64,000 nucleotides of DNA from Fasciolopsis buskii. Lineage: Eukaryota > Platyhelminthes > Trematoda > Plagiorchiida > Fasciolidae. The notes under the pieces are model-generated. The model had not been told where the DNA came from. It saw only the letters and a program-made list of their open reading frames with translations, and searched no databases. Of the stretch, positions 47,328 through 57,712 are shown in pieces; within the stretch, counting starts at the first letter, position 1, and each line of letters begins with the position of its first letter. The stretch covers positions 513,764 to 577,763 of the forward strand of contig LUCM01009862.1 in NCBI GenBank assembly GCA_008360955.1, given 5' to 3'. Made by a program: the position numbers and the translations under genes.

Positions 47328-47616
47328 TGTAAAACGGATTATCCTAGCGCGAATCTCATGTTACGTTTACTTGCCCTTAACCTTTGTGACCACTTGTGCG
47401 TCACTCTTACTCGGCTCGCTACGATTTCAATACTAGCAACCCTAACAATTGACTGGTACAAAGAAAAGACTGTCGGGAGCGATAGTAGGTTGAGTATATT
47501 TCGACGGCAGCATTCGAGCGAAGCGTGCGTGAGTTACGCGCAAATGGCGGCCGCGCTTGGCGGTCAACGTTTGGTTAAACAAGCTATCCGGAGGAACAAA
47601 TCCAAGTTCCACTACA
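47328..47616 (-). repeat. 5' LTR of gypsy copy D
   Basis: Partner of 42369-42657. TGTA...TACA termini form the usual short inverted ends. On the minus strand the sequence just inside (47327 downward) is ATCGGCGTACCCGGAGTGAC, a possible but imperfect tRNA primer-binding site (TCG where TGG is expected). Confidence 0.9.
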
Positions 47617-48397
47617 GGTCTCGTGTTTCATAAAACAAAGAGGATCAAGCGAAAGTCAAAAGGGACTGTAGAGAAAATTGTGTCCAAACCATCCAGTTTT
47701 CTTCGAAAGATCAAATTCTTTACAAAAACATGGCTTAAACAAACTTAGGAAGAATGTAGGGTCCAGGAAGTCTAGGTTTGCCCACCACTGTTCAACGCGC
47801 TTGCCCGACAGCATCTAGAATTTTGTTTCAGACCAGGATGCAGTATTTGGCATGAGACTTGAAATTAGAGAAACAGGTTAGGCCTGTATTTTAAATGCTG
47901 GTTTGGACAGCGGCGACCCGTGAGATACGGGTAGTAGGGGCTGAAAACACTGTTTACTCTGTTTTAAAAAATGTAGGAATTGGGAAACCCACTATAGACT
48001 TTCAAATTCGTTAGGGGCCTTAGTGAATTATGGCATCACGGAAGTACTCCATTCCAAATGAGGGGGATGAAACACCGAAGTGCATGGAGAGGACGATCGT
48101 GGTGGAGCTGGCAAGGCAACGAATTTGCCGCACAAATGTCAAACGACTGAAAAAAGCTACCAGTGGGTGGTCGGCGAGGTATCAGGGCGGCTAGAAATCC
48201 CGTAGTTGTCCTTCTTTAGAGGAGACAGCGCATGAATTGTGTAGCTAAGAGAGATGGTCGATGGGATTGCGTGATAATAATTTTTGTTTTTAAAGATGAT
48301 GGGGATGACATTCATGGTTATATGCAGGATTCCCGTTTTTACCCCGGAATTTGGAGAGGACTTCCACTATGCTGCCTCCGAAGTCCTGTAGGATCCA
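47617..48397. other. no gene recognised
   Basis: Flank of the gypsy insertion. No long frame or motif. Confidence 0.5.
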
Positions 48398-48763
48398 ATG
48401 AGTTTTAGGCACAAGAATCTGGACGACCAGGCGTCTCGCCCCAAGCTCCTAGATTCTAACTGGAACTGGGGCTGGAACTTCGAAACTCCAGGGGTTGTTT
48501 ATCTGCTCACCGGCATTGGCGGGTTAACGCTGGTCGTCGCGATGGTGAGTGTCGTCGTGCCTTTTGCGTGCTTCCTATTTAAGGTTCACGCGCTGACTTA
48601 CGAGGTGTACAAGTATACGGTTGCTTGTAATCTAAGTGTCACCACTGATCGCACTAGTGTATCCAGGTTACGTGCTGAGGCTCCCACTGATTCTTTTGAG
48701 TTAGTCTATCGTACTCCGCGAACAGCTTTTGTCTTTCCAAGGAACTCATTTTTGCCCAATTGA
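48398..48763 (+). CDS. candidate single-exon small membrane protein, unrecognised
   Basis: A 121-codon frame, ATG to TGA, not explained by any retroelement seen here. Residues 1-30 are polar with three Trp (NWNWGWNF). Residues 31-61 form a long hydrophobic segment (VYLLTGIGGLTLVVAMVSVV) ending at Phe-Lys, fitting one transmembrane helix. The remaining 60 residues are polar with scattered Thr and Arg (VSRLRAEAPTDSFEL). No signal peptide precedes it, so a type III/II-like single-pass topology would be predicted. It might be a host gene or exon, or chance. A GTGAGT donor-like site inside the hydrophobic stretch (about 48545) could end a first exon. Neither is proven. Confidence 0.3.
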   Translation: MSFRHKNLDDQASRPKLLDSNWNWGWNFETPGVVYLLTGIGGLTLVVAMVSVVVPFACFLFKVHALTYEVYKYTVACNLSVTTDRTSVSRLRAEAPTDSFELVYRTPRTAFVFPRNSFLPN

Positions 48764-49770
48764 TTAATTAAGATGTTCCCAGTTCTGGGTTGGATTCTTT
48801 TCGCCTAACGTCCTTTGAATGTGGAAGTAGGAATGGGCTGCATGAAAAACGAAGAAAGGATGTAGTCTTTGGAGAGCCCGGAAGAACCATTGAGTTTGTT
48901 CTTCCGTCTTCAACGTCCTATAATCTATTGATTGGTTTTTATGTGGGCCCGTGAAATCCGTAACATGATGCGCTGTACTTTCATTTGTTGAGTATTCCAT
49001 ACCATCCTAGCTTAGTTTCCACGCGTAGGACGTTCTCTTTCCTACCTTGGAGATCTGATCATTTGCACTTCGGATGTCTGCGGTCCGGGTACGTCACCCA
49101 TTCACTTACACAGGGGATTGCGTTAAGGGTCTTTTCTGTGCCTGGCTCGCTTGTCGGAATGCGGTTCGGGAGTAAGGCCCCTTGTCAAAATCATAATGGG
49201 TAAGGGTAAGGTATAGCAAAAAGGTAAGCAGGGAAATAATTACAAAAGAAGTTTCAAGTACCAGGACGCTATGTAATTCGAAACAGCCGTACCGGCCTCT
49301 GGATCTTCTACCGTATATATCGCTGTCTCAAGCTTCAGGTCCATGGTTGGAAGTTCCTTCATCCACGGCATTTGAGATTTCAAAGCCCCAGATCTCAGCT
49401 CCTTGGAGCACAATTACCCTACATCGCCCATGCGGCGCACACGTAGTAACCCTGAAAGGTATCTCAGTGGGAGCAACTCGCTGTTTTGGGTTTCTGCGCC
49501 TTTTTTCCGTTCCACGATCTGACTTTCTGTCCAATATAACCACTCCGTACCTCCTAGAATAAACGTGCGTAATGTTCGGACCGTCGTAGCCCTTGTTCTA
49601 CAAGTGAACTTTGCAGCTTATCATCATGCTCTCCACTTGATAAAGGAAATTCAACAGCCACTAGTACTCGAAAACGGAGTCCCCGTGTTTCCCACCCGCA
49701 GTGTTCTTGCTTCAGAACAACCAGTGGACTACTATAAGTATTGTAGTCAAAATAGAACGTTTCGTTGGTA
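48764..49770. other. no gene recognised
   Basis: Frames of 65-78 codons at 48.99-49.56 kb on both strands carry no known motif. Confidence 0.45.
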
Positions 49771-49816
49771 ATATATATATATGTATATATATATATGCAT
49801 GTAAGTACATATGTAT
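49771..49816. repeat. AT dinucleotide microsatellite
   Basis: (AT)n with a single GT interruption, passing into a degenerate tail with CATATGTAT. Confidence 0.9.
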
Positions 49817-50139
49817 CTAAAGTGCAATGACAACCGATACACGCAGCGGCTCATTGCTGGTGCCGTAAGTGGTTTTCAACCTGCTAGCTCACGTTCTCAA
49901 ACAACAGTCGCTGAATCTAGGCTGCTCCAATGTGCACACTAATGCGAGCTGACCAACAGACGGGTTTACCGTTGTCAATGGACTCATCGGTTGATGTCCG
50001 TTGCGTCACTAAGAAACGAATCCAGGATTGGCAGTGTAATCCAACCAACTGCGCCTAAGATCAGGTGATTTCCTGCCTCTCTCGGTATAAGAAGCAGCTC
50101 AAGCTGTGGGTCAAAGGGGTGCATAAATATTCTAGAGTG
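49817..50139. other. no gene recognised
   Basis: Between the microsatellite and an RTE-like RT fragment; nothing identifiable. Confidence 0.45.
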
Positions 50140-50760
50140 GTAAGTTTGAGACAACACTTTTAGACCGGATTCCGGTTAACAGTCTTTTCCACTGGAGTGG
50201 TAGGCCGAGGAGGATAGTGAAATTGTTACGAGCATTGTGCCTGCATGTCTGCGGGTCGCTTGAAGGAGTGCGGTGCACTATAAAGTTCATTCGAGACGAC
50301 TAGTGGTGTTCGACAAGGGCACTTCATCTCCGCATTCTTGTTCAACTTTGACAGTTGAGTTTTAGGTCTCCAGAATGTAGAGGCCTAACTGTAGGGAATG
50401 GTGAGAAGCTGTAACGTAGATTACGCAGATGACGTCGTGTGGCTATTCGAACCCTCGGGCCATGCGCAATGTGCACTAGACACTCTCGAGGTGTGTAACT
50501 CAGTTTGGGATGTTTTGCACCTTGAGTGTGTAAAGTACTGCTGCATGACTGGATGACAGCAGTGCTGAGTTTGATACTGGATGGATCGTTTCACATACCT
50601 TGGTAGTTGCTTGTCGAACGATGGTAACTCAGCAGTAGAGATAAACATGCGTATATCCAAGGCTCGGGCAGCTTACGCTGGACTGGGGCACTTGTGGCGT
50701 CGGTCTGATATTTCACTGAAATCGAAAGGTCGTATGTGCTGTGGCGCAGTGCGCTCACTT
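50140..50760 (+). mobile_element. RTE-like non-LTR retrotransposon, RT fragment (copy 1)
   Basis: On the plus strand: RT palm remnants, then DYADDVVWLFEP with an intact YADD box at 50422-50433. DRFTYLGSCLSNDGNSAVEI, SKARAAYAGLGHLW and RRSDISLKSKGR follow from 50581. These are the same residues as in the minus-strand element at 54.6-54.9 kb. The match stops after GAVRSL at about 50755, where a minus-strand endonuclease piece of the same family begins. Both 5' and 3' parts of this copy are missing, and stops lie between the YADD box and 50.58 kb. Confidence 0.8.
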
Positions 50761-51930
50761 GTTTTGCGTGTGGAGCTCGTCGTAAAGCTCGTCCTTAGGC
50801 GTGTCTCGGCTGTTTCCTTTTCGGGCATACGCCGAGATAATATAAACTACGTTTTAAGCAACTTTCCCTCCGAACTCCGACTGGGCCCTGTAGTCGTATG
50901 GCTGTCAATCGGGATCTAGTCTAAAAGGGCTGCTTCTCACTTAAGACTGTTCCTACACCACGTCAAACCATAGCTCGGACTGCTTCTCATGAGATGTACG
51001 GAAAATCTCTTGGGGATATTAGGCACAGTTTGCTGATTTACGTTATTCGAATTCTGAATTCCGGTTTCACGGACGCAGCAGACATCAATCGGAAGTGAGT
51101 CCACTGCCAACCAAGCACGCCTATTGGCCAGCCTGCAATATAGTGCGCACATTGAAGGAAACGAGATTCAGAGGCTTGAGGAAATGTGAGCTAGCAGACT
51201 GGAAACTACCTACTACACCATTTGACAACGAACCGTTGCGAGTATCGAGCGTGTTATTAGTAAGGGCAGAGATTCGATTGGAGACAGAAAAGACAGGTTG
51301 ACTAATGGAGGGGGAACTCTGACCAATAGCATACTTATCCCTATCCACCCCACTCGATGCACTGGCACAGTACACGCAGAGTGATTGGAAAAGTGCATTT
51401 GTACAGTTAGACTGCGTTCCGTGTGTTGGTTACAGCAGCATCTTATCTTCTCCCACCTGCGTAGGTCCACTTTCTGTTCCCCTTGGATATTCACTCCTTT
51501 GATAGGAACATGTAACTTTGGGAATAAGGCAGCGGTCAGTGAGGCTTGCCTTGCTGTTTAACGCTGAACGATAATGACGATGATGGACGGGCACTGCAAG
51601 GAAGTCCAGTCCATAAGACGGAGAACGACTAGGGTTCTCAATCAAAGCTTTTGATTTTAACAAGAAGCCGATCGCAAGACAACGGGTTAAGGCTGAGCTG
51701 AAGCCCATTTATGTGGATCAGTTATTCTTCTACTCATTTTCCGACTGAGCTGCCAGCTCAGATCAACCCTGACCGGGAGGATTAGGAAACGTCAGGCCTC
51801 TACTCATTGATTGTTCAAGCATGATTAGATCTTCGAGTTGAGATAAGTCATTCTGTATGGCTCCTTGGGTCATGGAGGCACGCAAGCCAACACATCACAT
51901 CAAGGTGCAGTCTCGTGGTGGAGTTTTCCA
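50760..51930 (-). mobile_element. RTE-like non-LTR retrotransposon, 5' leader and endonuclease fragment (copy 2)
   Basis: On the minus strand from about 51930: a leader homologous to 57.71-57.38 kb, then an embedded plus-strand 3'-UTR-like block (51385-51590). The endonuclease start follows (51375 downward: SFNVRTILQAGQ, then DVCCVRETGIQNS with the Glu motif near 51.08 kb), then SAYARKGNSRD / KDELYDELH near 50.83-50.78 kb. The reading changes frame several times. It ends against copy 1 at about 50760, tail to tail in opposite orientation. No target-site duplication found for this composite. Confidence 0.7.
51385..51590 (+). repeat. RTE-family 3'-UTR-like block lying antisense within the copy 2 leader
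   Basis: Plus-strand sequence closely matching the 3' UTR that follows ORF2 in the 61.4-62.0 kb copy: TGTACAGTTAG.CTG.GTTCCGTGTGTTGG, then GTCAGTGAGGCTTGCCTTGCTGTTTAACGCT.AACGAT.ATGA. It sits between the leader (51.59-51.93 kb) and the endonuclease start of a minus-strand copy. Confidence 0.75.
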
Positions 51931-54048
51931 CGAGGGGGTTAATTTTGTCGGAAACCAAAAGTATCCACTACGAATAGTACTAAAACATCCCGATGACGCG
52001 ATGCATGAGTTTCATGTACTTTAAAGGGGACATTTCCCGTAGTGGTGTTATTCGCTTCGGATCGGGTCTGACTTCTCTCTGCAGTGAAGGTTAACCCAGA
52101 AGTAATATTTTATCAGCAGCTGTCGCGGTTTTGGTGTTAAACCTAACACCAAATTTTGTAGCCGCTTTGAGAAATCGATCAAGGTTTCCGTCGTGATCAG
52201 CCTTTGTACAATCACAGTGGCGATGTAGCCAAAGGTCTCCTTGATACCTCCCACTTGTAAGAAAAAAGAATTACGTCTAGTAAAAATAACAATGGCACTG
52301 GTAAATAATTTAGAATTACTACCAAGTATTCACCACAGCCTTCCTGTTGTGTAGTAGTAGACGATACAAGACGGGAGAGGACTCTGCTTGATATGACAAC
52401 GTTCGAGAATACAAACGGCATCTTCAAAAGTAGCATATTCTCCAACGCATTTATGAATACTGGTAGACAAAATTGATTAAGACATCCAGTTTAATCGGAT
52501 TTAGGGCTTTGATAGCGTTAAGTAGTGTTTTAGGTTCGATACTAGCGAATCCAATCATCTCGTTTGAATCGTATTACCACCAAACAACTTTCTCACTTAG
52601 CAGCCCTCCGTTGGCCTCGGCCCCCTCCTGGGAATGATGTACACTTGTTTCATTAATGAAGGGAGTAAAAGATAAAAGAATGGGGCCAGTATCGAATCTT
52701 TCTGGTCAGAGGAAATTGTGCATTTTGATGATTGCCAATTAGGTTGTCATAAAACAACAATCAAATACTGAAGTAAAACAAGACAGGGTGCTGTTGAGTA
52801 GGCTAATCGCACATTCAGCTGGAAATAGAGAAAATAACCGAGGCGTAAATGTTTATCAAAACGATACGTCGAGGTGCGATAGAGAATAGCCCTCGTACAT
52901 GATTGGTTCATAACAGCGTGCCACTTTGAAGGAAAGGGAGCAAGTGACCAGAGCTGATGTTTTCAATAATTCCAAAATATACGGAAGTGAGAGTGTTGGG
53001 GTGATAGTTGTTGGGGTCAAGGGCGTTCGTGCTTTGATATAAGAAAGTAAATGCGCTCTTTTGTGAAGGGAAAAAACCCTTTGGCTGAGAGAGGAAAGAA
53101 AGACTTCTTAATATAGGGGTTACATGTTTTCATTATAATGGGCAAGCTACATCCTGGACTGGTAGGTCCGGAACCATTCTGGTTTGGAAAAACTTAACGG
53201 ATATTTCTGGTAATTATAACTGGAAGAAAAATACGAATTGAGACGAGGTGAAGACGAAAAAGCAAACATGTCGGCGAGTGGGTTTCGAGGCCAACCGGTA
53301 GTCAAAAAATTCGACCATGTCAAGCGGGTCGCAGACCAGACAGCCGGAGGAGTTGCGAATGAGGGTAAAGTTGAAACAGCAGAAATCACAAGATTCCGCC
53401 TTTGTAAAGGCTCAAAATAGTCGGCCATCAGTGGCTTTGCGATGTACAAAGCGATCCATAACGCTTTGCGAGCGAGCATGTGTTCCTAGCTTTTGCAAAA
53501 GATGTCAGGATGTTTGGCCATTTGGGAGGAGCCGACAGCGGTGCGCTGTTTTTCAAATGGAAGGGGCCGTTGCAAACGCAGTTTGACTACTCCGGGGGTC
53601 GTGGTTTGCCGAGTTTGGAGAAACGGTAAATGTAAAAACGCATGCTTTGAGGAACAATCTCGGTGAAATAAGAAACAAAAAGGCGTGGGATGCAAAACAG
53701 ACATTCTAAGGATAACAAGCCAGAAAGTCACGAAGATGCGTTCACAATTGGGTATTGGGGCGGTGAAGGAGAAAAGTGGAACAAGATGAAATAATGGTTC
53801 GATGACCACGAAGGAGAAAAGAATATGATATAGACTGATGGGGGAATGAATGTGGGAATGAGATCAAGAGTGCGCGATCATCAATGCTTATAGGAAGTCA
53901 TGCATCTGACAGGTTATTGATCATGACGAAAGCCTCAATCGCATGTCCCATGCTCGAAGTGTCCGATGAGTGCAAAAGCCAATGTTTGTTGTGAACGTTG
54001 AAATTACCAAAGACGGTAATTTGACAGCGGGAGTCTGTTGGAGTCATT
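51931..54048. other. no gene recognised; G-rich part may be CR1 debris
   Basis: 52.85-53.9 kb is G-rich on the plus strand, and the minus strand gives Ser/Pro-rich frames (53479-53147, 53809-53486) in the style of CR1 ORF1. No motif confirms this. 51.93-52.85 kb has nothing recognisable. Confidence 0.4.
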
Positions 54049-54061
54049 GTCTAAATGCTCA
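54049..54061. repeat. target-site duplication, left copy
   Basis: GTCTAAATGCTCA, identical to 57713-57725 at the other end of the RTE-like element. It abuts the element's TGA/GAT-repeat tail. Confidence 0.85.
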
Positions 54062-54193
54062 TCATCATCGTCGTTCATCGTTAAACAGCAAGGAAAGCCT
54101 CACTGCTCGATGCCTTTTCCCCAGAAATACACGTTTCCGTAAAAAAGGTGGGATAAGATAAGACGCTGCTGCAGCCAACACACGGAACACAGC

Positions 54194-56291
54194 CTAACTG
54201 TACAAATGCACTCTTTCGATCATTCTGATTCGATAGAAAATGACAATACGGTGGCCCCTATCCACCGTATTGTCCTTCAGTATCTTCAGCCAGCTAGTTG
54301 ACGAGTCTTTCGGACCCCAATCACGAAGGCGTGAGACACCTACTTTACCTAACTTCGCTGTACATTTTCTCACCCCTCGTTGCCACGTCATCTGTTGACA
54401 TCCGCATAGTTTTGTCCACTCGGGAGGAAAACAAAATAAGGCACGGTATGGTAGACGAGTGTTCGACATACGCAACACGTGACCCAACCAGCAACGTCTA
54501 TTGGGTTTCATCCGCTGGGATGAGGTATTCTGAGAGCCAACACTTAGTATTAGATTCCTGATCTCCACGTTACTCACCCGGTCATTCCATTGAATCCAAG
54601 CCATAGTACGTGAAAATTGGTGGTCAAAACCCTCAAACCGAATAACATCTTCGACACGTATACTCCATGTCTCGCAATCGTGCAACAGAACCGAGTGCAC
54701 TGCGGCAAAACACGACCTTTAGATTTCAGTGAAATATCAGACCGACGCCGTAAGTGCTTCAGTCCAGCGTAAGCTGCCCGAGCCTTGGATGTACGCATGC
54801 TCATCTCTACTGCTGAGTTACCATCGTTCGACAAGCAACTACCAAGGTATGTGGAACGATCCACAATCATTAGTTCTCCATCCAGTATCAAGTTCAGCAC
54901 TACTGTCGTTCAGTCCTGTAGCAGCCCTTTGCACTTTGAAGGTGCAAATCACATGCCAAACCGAACGACTGGTCTCGAGAGTCTATCTAGTGCACCTTGT
55001 GCATGATCCGCAGACTCGAAAAGGCGTCATCTGCGTGGTCTAGGTCACAGCTTCCCTCCATTTCCCAGTTCGACTCCTACATCCCTGAGACCTAAAGCGT
55101 TATCCATCACCTCACCCATGACGAAGTTTAACAGGAATGGAGAGATGGGACACTTATCGAACGCGGCTAGTCGTTTCGAATGAACTTGATATTTCGCCGT
55201 ATACTCTCACGCAACATGTTCACGCATTACTCTGGCAATCCATTTCGATGGAGAGCACTGAGTAGTGCTGGTCGATCCACGGAGTCGAAAGCACCTTTCA
55301 AGTCGAGGAAGACTACGATCGTAAGGCGGCGGTGCGTGTGGCGCGTTTCGAGTATCTGTCGAAGAGTGAATATTTGGTCGATGCAACCTCGACCTGGCCG
55401 AAATCCGGCCTGTTGTTCGCGGATATTACTCTCGGGAATCGGTATCAAACGGCGCAGCATTATCGAAGCTAACACTAGTAACTATCGGAATTAAACCAAC
55501 CCCCCGATGATCACTACAGTCACTCCGTGTGCCCTTCTGGAAAATGGAAAATGGGTACAATCACACGATAACGGAATATGCTTCTTGTTCCAAATATCAT
55601 GGAGCAAGGAGATAAGGGATTTCACCAGAGGTTCTCCAAACAGTTTGGAAGGTCGTCGGGACCGGCTGCTTTTCCCCTCCTCAGAAGCATAAAATTTGAC
55701 CGCAATTCCTCTTCCTTTGAGGGATCAAGTGACCTCCGAAGGATTCGCAGCTCCAGACGTCGGACTAAATACGTTAGCGTGTGACCACCTAAACTGATCC
55801 TTGATGTGCACTGTCCAGCGGTCCAGTCTTTCCTGTCTACCACGGATGAGTCCTTCATTCCTGTCGCACACGACTTCACGAACCGAAGTTCGCTGCCCAC
55901 CACTGTCACCTATAAGCTTAAACAGTCTTTGACTGTTTTTTGAAGCGGCCCCTACTTCCATCTCTTCGGCTACTTTAACCCACCAGTTTTCGCCGTCATT
56001 CTTAAGACTTATCGTCAACTGACGCTGCAATTGTCGACTCATTCACCTCCTTGCAGTTAGGCAGCTGGCATTTTTGCCCCATTAGACCCAGTGACCCTTG
56101 TGAGATCCAGTATCTTTGAACGCTAGATCTAAGACCACAGGCGAGATCTGCTGCCAAATGCGTTGCCTGCTTGATTTGATCCCACTGCTCGTCTCCATGC
56201 TGCTCGTCTGAGTGTTTAGTTCCTCGGATGGTTTCTGTTCATAGCTCTTGCGAACAGCCAAATCAGACATATTCGACAGCAGAAATCGCAT
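54194..56291 (-). pseudogene. RTE-like reverse transcriptase and C-terminal region (copy 3, broken)
   Basis: Linker frames 56042-55725 (RLFKLIGDSGGQ) and 55909-55622 (RRGKAAGPDDLPN, the 'GKA.GPD.L..E' block before RT). The RT frame 55475-55227 has REQQAGFRPGRGCIDQIFTL and VFLDLKGAFDSVDRPAL (first catalytic Asp). Near 55.02 kb the box reads HADD instead of YADD. 54900-54574 and 54700-54194 give DRSTYLGSCLSNDGNSAVEM, HDCETWSIRVEDV, WIQWNDRVSNVEIRNLIL, RCWLGHVLRMSNTRLPYRAL and TWQRGVRKCTAKLGKVGVSR, the C-terminal segment typical of this family. At least four frame changes. Confidence 0.88.
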
Positions 56292-56299
56292 TCAGACTA

Positions 56300-57285
56300 A
56301 CGTATGTTCCGATTCGACGTACGTGGTCCAGTACGATCTACAGTTCTGGACAGAACCGCACCAACGGTAGCTAACTGCGATATGGTCATTCTGACTCAGA
56401 CCACCTGTCGAGTTAGAACGCGAAGTCGCTGTGCAACGCGAACTGTGTCGGAAATTCGTACCAGATGGGAATCAATGATTGTCCATAACAAATTTGATTA
56501 GCGTTTCCCCGTCATTTGTTCGCTGAGCAGGCAAGGCGCATCGCCCGCCTAAACAGGACTCCGATGCACTCAGTTTTCCAACTTGTGCATTAAAGTCACC
56601 TGCTACCACCACAACGTCAGAGCCATTGCTCTTCCGAACGAGGGTGACGAACTCGTCACAGAACTCGTCTTTTTGCATGTCAGTGCTGTAGTCTGTTGAA
56701 GCGTATGCCGAGGCGACAAATAAACTACGCTTAACACTACTATCCTTCCGGACACCGACTGATGCCTGCAGCCTCATGGCACACAAGCGACTGTTGACTG
56801 GGATCCAATCTAGAAGGGCTGCATTAGCCTTCTCACTGTAGATTACTCCTACACCGCATTGACCCATAGCCTAAGCTGCTTCGTCTTCTGGAATGTAAAA
56901 AAAATATGCTGACGAGACATTAGGCGTGGTCAGTTGAGTTGCTCTACTCTACTCGAATCCTGAATTCGTGTTGCACTCACGCAGCAAACATCAGAGCCAA
57001 GCACGCCCGTTGGCCAGTCTGCATTAAAGTGCGCACATTGAGGGAACCCAGATGCAGAGGCTGACGAGGCTTGAGAAAATGTAAGCTAACAGACTGAAAA
57101 CCACCTACTACACTACTTGACGATAAACCGTTGCGAGTATCGGGCGTGTTATCAATGGAGATACTATGGGTGGGCAGAAGGGGCAAACAGATTGGGTTGG
57201 AGACAGAAGAGACAGGTTGAATAAAAGAGATAACTCTGAGCAGTAGCATACTTATCACTACCCACCCCACCTGCGCCCGATGCAA
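56300..57285 (-). pseudogene. RTE-like AP-type endonuclease (copy 3, broken)
   Basis: HLGSLNVRTLMQTGQ near 57.05 kb is the N-terminal 'G..NVRTL...G' block. CGVGVIYSEKANAALLDWIP then opens the 56867-56472 frame, with SAYAST (the 'Y.P' region) and VVVVAGDFNAQVG (the central GDFNA motif). After frame changes, NDHIAVSYRW and finally VESEHTLV near 56.31 kb replace the usual 'SDH.L' motif: the catalytic Asp reads Glu. This domain nicks target DNA to prime reverse transcription. The altered motif and stops predict loss of function. Confidence 0.85.
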
Positions 57286-57712
57286 TGGGCAGCGTGGTCC
57301 TGGTTATCCTGCGCGACGACCGATGCAGTATGGAATTATTTGCAGGCGTGTAACTCATGGGGAATAATGGGCGGGTACTGTTAGGGAGTCCAGCCACTAA
57401 GCAGAAGAACGATTAGGATTCTCAACCAACCTTTGGTTTTGACGTGAACCTGACCGCGAGGCAGCGCAGTGTAGCTAAGTGGATGCCCATCTACTTGGAT
57501 CAGTTATTCTTCCACTCGTTTTTCTGACTGAGCTGGTAACTCAGATTAGCCCTCGACTGGGACGACCAGAAGACTAGTTCGTCAGGCCTCTACCCATCGA
57601 CCATCCAGGCACGATCGGATCTCCGGCTTGAGATAAGCCATCCAGTATAGCTCGTTGGATCATGGAGGCACGCAAGCCGTCATACTATGTCAAGGTTTTA
57701 CTCTCTGTGACG

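Larger units (their letters stand above)
42369..47616 (-). mobile_element. Ty3/gypsy LTR retrotransposon, full length but defective (copy D)
   Basis: About 5.25 kb, bounded by two 289-bp direct repeats that differ at about 8 positions by my hand comparison. The right LTR begins TGTA and ends TACA, as expected for LTR ends. On the minus strand the interior runs 5' LTR (47.6 kb), gag, zinc knuckle, protease, RT, RNase H, integrase, 3' LTR (42.4 kb). A polypurine GGAGGAGG (minus strand, 42669-42662) sits 4 bp from the 3' LTR. The flanking 4-mers are GATC (42365-42368) and GGTC (47617-47620), a possible 4-bp target-site duplication with one change. The coding part has several frameshifts, so the copy is not autonomous. 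Confidence 0.9.
54062..57712 (-). mobile_element. RTE-like non-LTR retrotransposon, near full length, defective (copy 3)
   Basis: About 3.65 kb between perfect 13-bp direct repeats. Minus strand: leader (57.71-57.29 kb), AP endonuclease (57.28-56.3 kb), linker (56.29-55.62 kb), RT (55.48-54.96 kb), C-terminal region (54.9-54.19 kb) and 3' UTR, ending in a short trinucleotide-type tail (CGATGATGATGA on the minus strand, about 54073-54062). The single ORF2 architecture, short UTRs and simple-repeat tail are those of RTE-type elements. Frame breaks and active-site changes make it dead. The 13-bp duplication marks it as an intact insertion event, not a segmental fragment. Confidence 0.88.

Noticed and set aside
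42267..47633. Two related plus-strand ORFs (42267-42734 and 47238-47633) as a paralogous protein pair
   Set aside because: The shared residues are encoded by the two LTRs of the gypsy element. They run antisense to the element and reflect LTR identity, not a protein family.
91..49816. AT microsatellites at 91-138 and 49771-49816 as regulatory or origin elements
   Set aside because: Plain (TA)n simple repeats with no associated gene structure.
50140..51930. Twin-priming inversion of a single RTE insertion
   Set aside because: In twin priming the inverted 5' part precedes the 3' part on the sense strand. Here the inverted 5' part lies after a 3'-cut RT fragment and no tail or duplication brackets the pair.
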